Shown here in pieces: positions 38,193-46,387 of a stretch of 64,000 nucleotides of DNA; position 1 is the first letter of the stretch; each line of letters opens with the position of its first letter. Source of the stretch: Paludibaculum fermentans (lineage in GTDB: Bacteria; Acidobacteriota; Terriglobia; Bryobacterales; Bryobacteraceae). A program made the translations under genes and the position numbers. Location: NCBI RefSeq assembly GCF_015277775.1, contig NZ_CP063849.1, positions 6,773,501 through 6,837,500 on the forward strand. Reading direction: 5' to 3'. The notes beneath the pieces are model-generated. The model saw nothing but the letters and a program-made list of their open reading frames with translations. It did not search any database and was not told where the DNA came from.

Positions 38193-38867
38193 ATGAACAT
38201 GTCGCTAATTAAGGTATTTTACAAAACGGGCGAAGTCTTTACTGATTTAGGTGCGAGTGCATGGGTTCTGCCTCTTGTTGCACTTGTTGTTGTTGGTTCT
38301 CTAATCTCTGGTCTCAGTATTGTTGTTGTGGGCTGGGGGCCGGTTACCGATACCGCAAGAGTGCTTGATTCGCGAGCGTCGCAGTTTGATGCGCAGAGGC
38401 TGCGTGTGCTAATCTTGGCTGGTGCTCTATTGAAATTAGTATTTTTGGCGGTTGCCGTTGCATTTGCAGCACTTGTTGTTTATTTTCTCGTTTGGGTATT
38501 TGTTGTGCAGGCAAGTTATTCCAAGATTCTCGCCGTTTGTCTATACGCAGTATACATGCGGAGTGTCTTTGACTTTTCAGTTATGCTAATCTCTGCGCTG
38601 TATTGCTGGATTTTAGGCCTTCCGGTAGTAGCTAGTAATGCCGCCCGCATGAATATGGGGGCCTTGATTGATGGGTTTTGGGAGCGGGGCTATACTTACG
38701 AAGTAGCGAGGTCTCTGGATGTTCTGACAATTGGTGCGATTCTGATTGCCGCTTTTGGCCTTTCAAAAGCAATTCCTCGACTCGCATTGCAGAGTGCCGC
38801 AGTAATGTTATTTTTACTCTGGGTGGCTTGGGCGCTCGTCAGGATGAAGTTTCGTGCCCCGCTGTGA
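38193..38867 (+). CDS. Yip1-like integral membrane protein, candidate immunity partner of T2
   Basis: A 224-residue protein with five or so membrane helices (for example WVLPLVALVVVGSLISGLS near 24-42, a long one near 75-105, and LDVLTIGAILIAAFGLS near 175-191). The C-terminal half fits the Yip1 domain pattern: a V-x-SN-x-(A)-x-MG-x-L-x-D segment (ASNAARMNMGALID) followed by S-LD-x-x-T and two final helices ending VAWALVRM. Codon use and G+C are unlike the Rhs core and like the adjacent tip. Position right behind a tip suggests immunity, but this is inferred from placement alone. ATG at 38193 or 38199; neither has a clear ribosome site. Confidence 0.6.
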   Translation: MNMSLIKVFYKTGEVFTDLGASAWVLPLVALVVVGSLISGLSIVVVGWGPVTDTARVLDSRASQFDAQRLRVLILAGALLKLVFLAVAVAFAALVVYFLVWVFVVQASYSKILAVCLYAVYMRSVFDFSVMLISALYCWILGLPVVASNAARMNMGALIDGFWERGYTYEVARSLDVLTIGAILIAAFGLSKAIPRLALQSAAVMLFLLWVAWALVRMKFRAPL

Positions 38868-38973
38868 AGCCATGCGCACGAGTTGACTGGGACGCCCTTC
38901 AGTCTGAACCGTCCCGCCGCGAATCACCAAAACCTGGCATCCAATTGGCGCTAATCACCAAGAAGCTGAGCCG

Positions 38974-41900
38974 ATGCAGCCATCTTCTTCTCTTAAGATG
39001 CCGCCGTTCGAACATCCACTGAACCCAGAATGGCTACCCCAATCCGCCGAGAAGGCCTGGCTCTGCGCCATATCCCACAAAGAGGACAAGGGCGTCTGCA
39101 ATCAGGAAGGGGAAACCCCCATTGGGACGGGTGCGCCCGTACCGAACATTCTTGCCCCCGCACCAGCCGTGCACACACCGGAAGGCTCGATCTTCGCCTG
39201 GTACACGCCGAAGTACACAGGCGAACCTGGTTTCTATGGCAGCCTGACTTCGACCGGCGACACCTGCAGCGGCGTACTGCTGCGGACCGGGAATCAATGG
39301 ATCTGCGGCTTGGCCGACGACACTTACAAGTCCACGGGCTGGAAGTACACGGATCCGGCGGGCCGGGAATACACGATCGCCGCCGACAAAACGCTGACGT
39401 CGCTGAAGGACCTGAACGGCAACACGCTCACGATCGCCGCGGACGGCATCACGTCTTCGGCCGGGAACCTGAAGGTGGCGTTTGTCCGCGACGCGCAGGG
39501 GCGGATCACGAAGATCACTGATCCCTTGGGCAAGCAATATCTGTACGGCTACAACACGACGGGCGAGTTGACCAGTGTCACTTACCCGTCGCTAGTGACG
39601 CCGTCCGGCTACACCTACGATCCGGGCCATCTGCTGAAGACCGAAACCGACCCGAGAGGCAATGTGGCGGGGACGACGATCTACGACGCCGCGGGCCGCC
39701 TGCAGTCGGTGACCGATGCGGTGGGCAACACGACGCAGTATGCCTACGACGTGGCCAATCGCAAGACCACGACAACCAACCCGGACACAGGCGTGGAAGA
39801 GGTGATCAGCGACGCCAACGGCAATGTGTTGAGCCGCAAGGACGGGCTCAATCGCGTCACCACCTACACCTACGACACGAAGAACAATCTCCTAACGGAG
39901 ACCAACGCCCTCAACCAGACCACAACGAATGCCTACGACGCCAACGGCTTCAAGACCTCGGTCAAGAATGCACTGAACGAGACGTCCAGTGCGGTGTTCA
40001 ATGCCTACGGGGGGCCGACGTCGGTCACGAATCCGCTGAACTTCACGCAGAGCGTGACGTACGACGCAACCTACAACATCAACACGATCAGCGACTCGAT
40101 CGGCCAGGTGGCGCAGTTCTCGTGGAACTCGCACGGCCAGCCGCTGACGATGAAGGACGCTCGGGGCAATACGAGCCAGTATCAATATGACTCTTATGGC
40201 AACCGGACGAGCTACACGGATCCGGAAGGCCACACGACGCTGTCCACCTACAACTCGTTCGGGCAGAAGCTGAGCGAGACGGACCCGCGCGGCAACACAA
40301 CCACCTACACCTACGACGACCTCGGCCATGTGTTGACGATGACGAATGCCGACGGCAAAACGACAACCTATGAGTACGATGCCAACGGCAACAAGACGGC
40401 CGAGGTGGACGCGCTCAGCCGGCGGACGACGTTCGAGTACGACGCCAAGAACCGGCTGACGAAGGCAACCTATCCGGATCTGACATACACGGAGACCACC
40501 TACGACTTCCGGGACAAGCCGCTGACGGTAAGGGACCAGGGCGGCCGGATCACGAAGAATCTCTATGACAAGGCGGGTCAGCTCACCAGCGTGACCTATG
40601 CCTTTGGAACGGCCGACGCCGGAACGGTGAGCTACACCTACGACGACGCGGGTCGGAAGCTGACCGAGACGGACGAGCGGAATCACACAACGACGTCCGC
40701 CTATGATGCGGCGGGCCGGGTGCAATCGGTGACCAACGCGCTCGGCAAGGTGACGAGCTTCACCTACGACGCGGCGGGCCGGAAGAGGACGCAGACCGAC
40801 GCGAACAATCACGTGACGACCTATGACTACGATGGCCGCGGCCGTCTGGTCACGACGACGTACCCCGACACGAAGACCGTCACGCACACCTACGATGGTC
40901 TCGGCGTGAGGTTGACCACCACGGATCAGGAGAATCGCACCACCACGTGGAGCTACGACAAGGCAAGCCGGCTGAAGCAGGTGACGGACGCCCTGAGTCA
41001 AGTGACCACCTACGGCTATGACGCGGCGGGCAACAAGATCAGCCAGACCGACGCCAACAGCCACACGACGACGTATGAGTACGACAAGCTGAACCGGCGA
41101 ACGAAGCGGACGCTGCCGCTGGGCCAGTCTGAAACCTTTACCTACGATGCCGTAGGAAACATGGCGACGCGGAAAGACTTCAACGGGAAGACGACGACGT
41201 TCGGGTACGACTCGTTGAACCGGCTGCTGTCGAAGACGCCGGACGCGAGCTTTGCCGCGTCGCCGATCACGTTCACCTACACAGCGACGGGCAAGCGGTT
41301 GTCGATGGTGGACCCGAGTGGGACGACTGGCTACACGTACGACAGTCGGGATCGCTTGTTGACGAAGGCTACGCCCCAGGGGACGCTGACTTACACTTGG
41401 CATCCGAATAGTCTGGTGGCCTCTGTGTTCTCATCGAATGCCAACGGGGTGAGCGTCGGGTATGAGTATGACGCGGCGAACCGGCTCCAGACTGTGACGG
41501 ACAATCGGTTGACCAACTCTACGAGTTACGCGTATGACGATGCTGGGAACCTGCAGTCGTTCACGTATCCTAATGGCGTGGTCCATACCTTCAGCTACGA
41601 CGCGACCGACAGGCCGACGAGCCTGGCAGTGACCAAGGGCGGCGTGACGCAGGCAAGTTACGCGCAAACCTTCAGCGACGCGGGTCGGAAGCTGACGGTG
41701 AACGAGAACGGGACGCGGCTGGTCAACTACGCCTACGATAATATCTACCGATTGCTGTCGGAGACGATCGGGGCGGATTCGCTGGTGTACACGCTGGATC
41801 CCGTCGGCAACCGGTTGAACCGGGCCTCTACGATTCCCAGCCTGCCGACCGTGGGCAGTACTTATGACAGCAATGACCGGCTGACGAGCGACACCTACGA

Positions 41901-42741
41901 TGCCAATGGCAACACGCTGGCGAGCGGAGCGAATAGCTATGGCTACGACTTCGAGGATCGCCTGACGCGGTTCAATGGCGGGGTGGTGACTATGCTCTAT
42001 GACGGAGATGGAAATCGGGTCGCTCGCACAGAAGGAGGCGTGACGACACGGTATCTTGTGGATGAGTTGACGCCGACGGGGTATGTGCAGGCGGCCGAGG
42101 AGGTGGTCGCCGGGGCTGTGGCGCGACGGTACACCCTTGGGGTGCAACGGGTCAGTCAGACACAGTTGATCAACAGTACCTGGACCACGCATTACTACGG
42201 GTACGATGGCGGGTTTAGTGTGCGGCAGTTGAGTGACGCGATGGGTTTAGTGACAGGTACGTACACCTATGATGCGTTCGGAAGCACGATTGCTTCCACA
42301 GGATCAACGCCGAATTTGTTCTTGTATCGAGCGGAGCAGTATGACGCGCCCCTGGGGTTGTACTATTTGCGGGCTCGTTGGTATGAGCAACACACGGGAA
42401 TGTTTCTGACTGCTGACAAATGGGAGCCGGAGGTCCCGAGATCCTGCTGCAAGATGCCCGCCGATTTGCATTCTGACCCAGTTCATCATTTATTCGCGTA
42501 TGCCAGCGCAGACCCTGTCAAATATGCCGATCCAAGTGGTGAAAAATTCATCGATAAGGTTATTCTTGTAATGAACTCACCGTTAGTCAGGACAGGAGCC
42601 GCACTCAGTTGGGAGATAACAAAATCCTTCTGCTTTGCCTTTACACTAGTTCGCGTTGCGTCCATTCCGATATTTGTACAGTCAATTACTCTGCCTCCCC
42701 CGTGGGGGGATATTTGCGCCGTTGTGAGCGTGATTAAATAG
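38974..42741 (+). CDS. R3: orphan Rhs cassette with tip T3
   Basis: An open frame of 1255 residues. The first ~65 residues (38974 to about 39172) are unrelated to Rhs; homology begins at about 39173, equivalent to nt 29978 of R1, and runs through the Rhs N-terminal region, YD repeats and core (LYYLRARWYEQHTGMFLTAD). Between the core and DPSG lies an unusual ~35-residue linker containing a CC pair. It is close to R4 in the 3' half of the core. No signal peptide or good ribosome site is seen, so expression as a separate protein is doubtful. The next gene starts 12 bases after the stop. Confidence 0.75.
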   Translation: MQPSSSLKMPPFEHPLNPEWLPQSAEKAWLCAISHKEDKGVCNQEGETPIGTGAPVPNILAPAPAVHTPEGSIFAWYTPKYTGEPGFYGSLTSTGDTCSGVLLRTGNQWICGLADDTYKSTGWKYTDPAGREYTIAADKTLTSLKDLNGNTLTIAADGITSSAGNLKVAFVRDAQGRITKITDPLGKQYLYGYNTTGELTSVTYPSLVTPSGYTYDPGHLLKTETDPRGNVAGTTIYDAAGRLQSVTDAVGNTTQYAYDVANRKTTTTNPDTGVEEVISDANGNVLSRKDGLNRVTTYTYDTKNNLLTETNALNQTTTNAYDANGFKTSVKNALNETSSAVFNAYGGPTSVTNPLNFTQSVTYDATYNINTISDSIGQVAQFSWNSHGQPLTMKDARGNTSQYQYDSYGNRTSYTDPEGHTTLSTYNSFGQKLSETDPRGNTTTYTYDDLGHVLTMTNADGKTTTYEYDANGNKTAEVDALSRRTTFEYDAKNRLTKATYPDLTYTETTYDFRDKPLTVRDQGGRITKNLYDKAGQLTSVTYAFGTADAGTVSYTYDDAGRKLTETDERNHTTTSAYDAAGRVQSVTNALGKVTSFTYDAAGRKRTQTDANNHVTTYDYDGRGRLVTTTYPDTKTVTHTYDGLGVRLTTTDQENRTTTWSYDKASRLKQVTDALSQVTTYGYDAAGNKISQTDANSHTTTYEYDKLNRRTKRTLPLGQSETFTYDAVGNMATRKDFNGKTTTFGYDSLNRLLSKTPDASFAASPITFTYTATGKRLSMVDPSGTTGYTYDSRDRLLTKATPQGTLTYTWHPNSLVASVFSSNANGVSVGYEYDAANRLQTVTDNRLTNSTSYAYDDAGNLQSFTYPNGVVHTFSYDATDRPTSLAVTKGGVTQASYAQTFSDAGRKLTVNENGTRLVNYAYDNIYRLLSETIGADSLVYTLDPVGNRLNRASTIPSLPTVGSTYDSNDRLTSDTYDANGNTLASGANSYGYDFEDRLTRFNGGVVTMLYDGDGNRVARTEGGVTTRYLVDELTPTGYVQAAEEVVAGAVARRYTLGVQRVSQTQLINSTWTTHYYGYDGGFSVRQLSDAMGLVTGTYTYDAFGSTIASTGSTPNLFLYRAEQYDAPLGLYYLRARWYEQHTGMFLTADKWEPEVPRSCCKMPADLHSDPVHHLFAYASADPVKYADPSGEKFIDKVILVMNSPLVRTGAALSWEITKSFCFAFTLVRVASIPIFVQSITLPPPWGDICAVVSVIK
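42541..42741 (+). other. Tip T3: 66-residue hydrophobic two-Cys C-terminus of R3
   Basis: After DPSG the tip starts EKFIDKVILV, has cysteines at tip residues 31 and 59, a hydrophobic stretch FAFTLVRVASIPIFV between them, and PPPWGDIC around the second cysteine. Same layout as T2 and T4; family unknown. Confidence 0.6.
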
Positions 42742-42753
42742 GATGGTATTTTC

Positions 42754-43173
42754 ATGAAAATCGCGCGGGCGAAGCTTGACGTGCTGACAATCTGGCTGAA
42801 TCGCCCAACATCGGCAATGCCCTATCTGGCGCAGACGTGTGCGTTTCTGGTACTTTCGGAGCGTGTCTCGCTTAGGCTGAAGGATCAACTCGATTCCAGT
42901 CCCTTTGGGTCACTTTCTTCTGGGGCGTTAACCTCCGGCTTGGCATGCTTGATTGGGATCCTCTTCCTAATGGCTATTGCCAATGCGCATGGGCGATTTC
43001 GAGCCATTGGCTGTGATCGCTGGTACATGTATTTGGCAGTTGGTGCCTTGGCTGTTGTTGCTGACGCACTTATGCTATTGACAGTGGATAAGCGCAGGAT
43101 CGCGTATCTTGTCTTCTTGATCCCCCAGTTGCCGTTGTTTGTGGGTTGGCGAGCACATCGTTCAGAAAGATGA
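42754..43173 (+). CDS. Small membrane protein, candidate immunity partner of T3
   Basis: A 139-residue protein with about four hydrophobic segments (near 22-35, 58-77, 91-107 and 115-130). Between helices 2 and 3 it has HGRFRAIGCDRW, which matches the R-x-R-x-IG motif of the T4 partner and recalls the RLHDIG signature of DUF805 membrane proteins; that assignment is tentative. It starts 12 bases after R3, so coupled translation is likely. Its stop (43171-43173) falls 4 bases before R4 homology begins, so the join to R4 is exactly at the gene end. Its low G+C matches the T3 tip, not the core. Confidence 0.6.
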   Translation: MKIARAKLDVLTIWLNRPTSAMPYLAQTCAFLVLSERVSLRLKDQLDSSPFGSLSSGALTSGLACLIGILFLMAIANAHGRFRAIGCDRWYMYLAVGALAVVADALMLLTVDKRRIAYLVFLIPQLPLFVGWRAHRSER

Positions 43174-45724
43174 CTTGGAAGGCTACACGCCGCTGTCGAG
43201 CTACAACGCATTCGGGCAGAAGCTGAGCGAGACGGATGCGCGGGGCAATACGACCACCTACACCTACGACGACCTCGGGCACGTGCTGACGACGACGAAC
43301 GCCGACAGCAAGGTGACGACGTATGAGTACGATGCCAACGGCAACAAGACGGCCGAGGTGGATGCGCTGAGCCGGCGGACAACGTTTGAATATGACGCGA
43401 AGAACCGGCTGACGAAGACAACGTATCCGGATCTGACGTACACGGAGACCACGTACGACTTCCGCGACAAGCCACTGACGGTGCGGGATCAGGGCGGCCG
43501 GATCACGAAGAATGTTTACGACAAGGCGGGTCAGCTCACCAGCGTGACCTATGCCTTTGGAACAGCCGACGCCGGAACGGTGAGCTACACCTACGACGAC
43601 GCGGGCCGCAAGCTGACCGAGACGGACGAGCGGAACCACACGACGACGTCCGCCTATGACGCGGCGGGCCGGGTGCTCTCGGTGACCAACGCGCTGGGGA
43701 AGGTGACCAGCTACACATATGACGCGGCGGGGCGGAAGAAGACGCAGACGGACGCGAACAATCACGTGACAACCTATGACTACGATGGCCGCGGCCGTCT
43801 TGTCACGACGACCTATCCCGACACGAAAACCGTTACGCACACCTACGATGGCCTCGGCGCGAGATTGACCACGACGGATCAGGAGAATCGCACCACCACG
43901 TGGGCCTATGACAAGGCCAGCCGGCTGAAGCAGGTGACGGACGCGCTGAGCCAGGTGACCACCTACGGTTACGACGCGGCGGGCAATAAGATCAGCCAGA
44001 CGGACGCCAACAGCCATACGACGACGTATGAATACGACAAGTTGAACCGGCGCACGAAGCGGACGCTGCCGCTGGGCCAGTCGGAGACCTTTACCTACGA
44101 TGCCGTGGGCAACCTGGCGACGAGGAAAGACTTCAACGGGAAGACAACGACGTTCGGGTACGACTCATTGAATCGGCTGCTGTCGAAGACGCCCGACGCG
44201 AGCTTCGCTGCTTCGCCGATCACATTTACCCATACGGCGACGGGCAAGCGGCAGTCAATGGTCGACCCCAGCGGGACGACGAACTACACGTATGACAATC
44301 GGGATCGTTTGCTGACGAAGGCAACGCCACAGGGAACGCTGACCTACACTTGGCATCCGAACAGCCAGGTGGCCTCGGTGATTTCCTCGAACACCAATGG
44401 CGTGAACGTGGGGTACGAGTATGACGCAGCGAATCGGCTGCAGACGGTGACGGACAACCGTCTGAGCAACGCTACGAGTTATGCGTATGACGATTCCGGA
44501 AACCTGCTGTCGTTCACGTATCCTAATGGCGTGGTGCATACGTTCACCTTCGATATGACCGACCGGCCAACGAACCTGGCCGTGACCAAGGGCGGCGTGA
44601 CGCAGGCGAGCTACGCCCAAACCTTCAGCGACGCGGGTCGGAAGCTGACGGTGAATGAGGACGGTACTCGGTTGGTCAACTACGCGTACGACAACATCTA
44701 CCGATTGTTGTCGGAGACGATCGGGGCGGACTCACTCGTCTACACTCTGGATCCCGTGGGCAATAGGTTGAACAGGGCGTCAACGATTCCGAACTTGCCG
44801 ACGGTGGGGAGTACGTATGACAACAACGATCGATTGACGAGCGACACCTACGATGCCAACGGCAACACTCTGGCGAGCAGCGGGAACAGCTATGGGTATG
44901 ACTTCGAGGATCGTCTGACGCGGTTCAATGGCGGGGCCGTGACGATGGTCTACGACGGGGATGGGAATCGGGTCGCACGCACGGAAGGTGGCGTGACCAC
45001 ACGGTATCTCGTGGATGAGTTGACGCCGACGGGGTATGCGCAGGTGGCCGAGGAGGTGCAAGCGGGTGCGGTCGTGCGGCGGTATACGCATGGGGCGCAG
45101 CGGGTCAGCCAGACGCAGTTGATCAGCGGAGCGTGGCCCTCGCATTACTTTGGGTACGACGCCGGGTTTAGTGTCCGGCAGTTGAGTGACGTGGCGGGGG
45201 CGGTGACGGACACGTATGCGTATGATGCGTTCGGCAACACGATTGCTTCCACGGGATCAACGCCGAATGTGTACTTGTATCGAGCGGAGCAGTATGACGC
45301 GGCACTGGGGCTGTACTACTTGCGGGCGCGGTGGTACAAACCACAAAGCGGAATGTTCCTGACCGCCGATAAATACGAAGACCAAAGCCCTGGGACGTGT
45401 GATTGCGTTTACCGTAGCGCGCCAGAATCACATTTTGCAGCGCCTCATCTGTTTTCGTATACGAGTCATGATCCTGTCAATAGAATGGATCCAACTGGGC
45501 AGAAATTTCTAGAGAGGGCTCTCGCGCTTAGCGTGCTGGAAGGCGCAGAGAGTGCCTCTACTGCTAGGCAGTTGTACGTTGCTGGGAAATATGTCGCAAT
45601 TATTTTATGCCGACAAATTTCGATTCTAAATGCGATTGTGAAAAAGACAACCGGAGAAGGGTTCGTCAGTCCTGATGTCGCCCTTTTGTGCGGCGCCGTC
45701 AGCATCTGGGGGTGGTGGGGTTGA
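43139..45724 (+). CDS. R4: orphan Rhs cassette with tip T4
   Basis: An open frame of 861 residues whose first possible start (TTG 43139) lies inside the upstream small membrane gene; Rhs homology begins only at about 43177, equivalent to nt 31028 of R1, making it the shortest cassette that has a tip. It contains YD repeats and core (LYYLRARWYKPQSGMFLTAD), then a ~35-residue linker with a CDC motif, DPTG and tip. Much of its core is nearly the same as R3. No signal peptide or ribosome site is seen, so it is probably not expressed as an independent exported protein. Confidence 0.75.
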   Translation: MWVGEHIVQKDDLEGYTPLSSYNAFGQKLSETDARGNTTTYTYDDLGHVLTTTNADSKVTTYEYDANGNKTAEVDALSRRTTFEYDAKNRLTKTTYPDLTYTETTYDFRDKPLTVRDQGGRITKNVYDKAGQLTSVTYAFGTADAGTVSYTYDDAGRKLTETDERNHTTTSAYDAAGRVLSVTNALGKVTSYTYDAAGRKKTQTDANNHVTTYDYDGRGRLVTTTYPDTKTVTHTYDGLGARLTTTDQENRTTTWAYDKASRLKQVTDALSQVTTYGYDAAGNKISQTDANSHTTTYEYDKLNRRTKRTLPLGQSETFTYDAVGNLATRKDFNGKTTTFGYDSLNRLLSKTPDASFAASPITFTHTATGKRQSMVDPSGTTNYTYDNRDRLLTKATPQGTLTYTWHPNSQVASVISSNTNGVNVGYEYDAANRLQTVTDNRLSNATSYAYDDSGNLLSFTYPNGVVHTFTFDMTDRPTNLAVTKGGVTQASYAQTFSDAGRKLTVNEDGTRLVNYAYDNIYRLLSETIGADSLVYTLDPVGNRLNRASTIPNLPTVGSTYDNNDRLTSDTYDANGNTLASSGNSYGYDFEDRLTRFNGGAVTMVYDGDGNRVARTEGGVTTRYLVDELTPTGYAQVAEEVQAGAVVRRYTHGAQRVSQTQLISGAWPSHYFGYDAGFSVRQLSDVAGAVTDTYAYDAFGNTIASTGSTPNVYLYRAEQYDAALGLYYLRARWYKPQSGMFLTADKYEDQSPGTCDCVYRSAPESHFAAPHLFSYTSHDPVNRMDPTGQKFLERALALSVLEGAESASTARQLYVAGKYVAIILCRQISILNAIVKKTTGEGFVSPDVALLCGAVSIWGWWG
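45500..45724 (+). other. Tip T4: 74-residue hydrophobic two-Cys C-terminus of R4
   Basis: After DPTG the tip starts QKFLERALAL, has cysteines at tip residues 37 and 64, a hydrophobic run YVAIILCRQISILNAIV, a SPDVALLC motif at the second cysteine and ends GWWG. Same layout as T2 and T3; family unknown. Confidence 0.6.
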
Positions 45725-45785
45725 TTCATGTCGCAATGACGGATAATAATCAGGGGCTGTCGTTGGGTCGTCAAGGAGGGCGTTC

Positions 45786-46157
45786 ATGACTCGCTCAACT
45801 TACTGTATGGTTGCTTTGACGTTCATTATATTCACGGCGGATCTGGTTGACGTGCTAGGTGGACACCACTCTTTATCCAGTCGAATATTTCCAGGGATAG
45901 AGAGAGAGGGTGCATTCTATATGCTTGTTGGGGCTGCCGGTGTCGCAGGTTGGCTTCGTGCCACATTTCTGAGAATCCGGGATATTGGCTTACGTAACAT
46001 CGTGGGATATCTTCTATGTACAGTGATGCTTGCATGTTGGATCTCTGTGTTGGCATGCTGGGCTAGATTGAACAATGAGGGGTGCTCTTATTTGATGCTG
46101 ATAATGCTTCACTTGCCTTTCATAATTATAAAAAGATCGGGAATGGCGTCAGTTTGA
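45786..46157 (+). CDS. Small membrane protein, candidate immunity partner of T4
   Basis: A 123-residue protein with about four hydrophobic segments (near 6-24, 43-58, 72-92 and 100-115). The motif FLRIRDIGLRN between helices 2 and 3 resembles RFRAIG of the T3 partner and the RLHDIG signature of DUF805; homology to either is tentative. AAGGAGG lies 7-8 bases before the ATG, the best ribosome site among the partner genes, so this gene is probably translated. It lies 61 bases after R4. The next 270 bases up to R5 hold no recognisable gene. Confidence 0.6.
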   Translation: MTRSTYCMVALTFIIFTADLVDVLGGHHSLSSRIFPGIEREGAFYMLVGAAGVAGWLRATFLRIRDIGLRNIVGYLLCTVMLACWISVLACWARLNNEGCSYLMLIMLHLPFIIIKRSGMASV

Positions 46158-46387
46158 TGCGCCACTCCTCGGAAGTTACAGACAATAGATGGGCAAATGT
46201 CATAGCTTGATGATCTTTCCTGGGGCCACCTCTTGTTCTTTCACGTCGATCCGGACGATCTTTTAGGTGTACAAGTGGTACAGGATCAATAAGATGCAGT
46301 TCGCCTTGCGGTTTCAGCAATCCACCGATTTGACTGCGGCTATCCTGATTCTCAAGATCAAAGCTGCTGGGGGATGGAGCAAGTGGG

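Noticed and set aside
39892-41403. Long minus-strand ORFs (347-503 codons) in every Rhs copy
   Set aside because: They repeat because the Rhs core repeats, and encode Arg/Val/Gly-rich antisense of the YD repeats.
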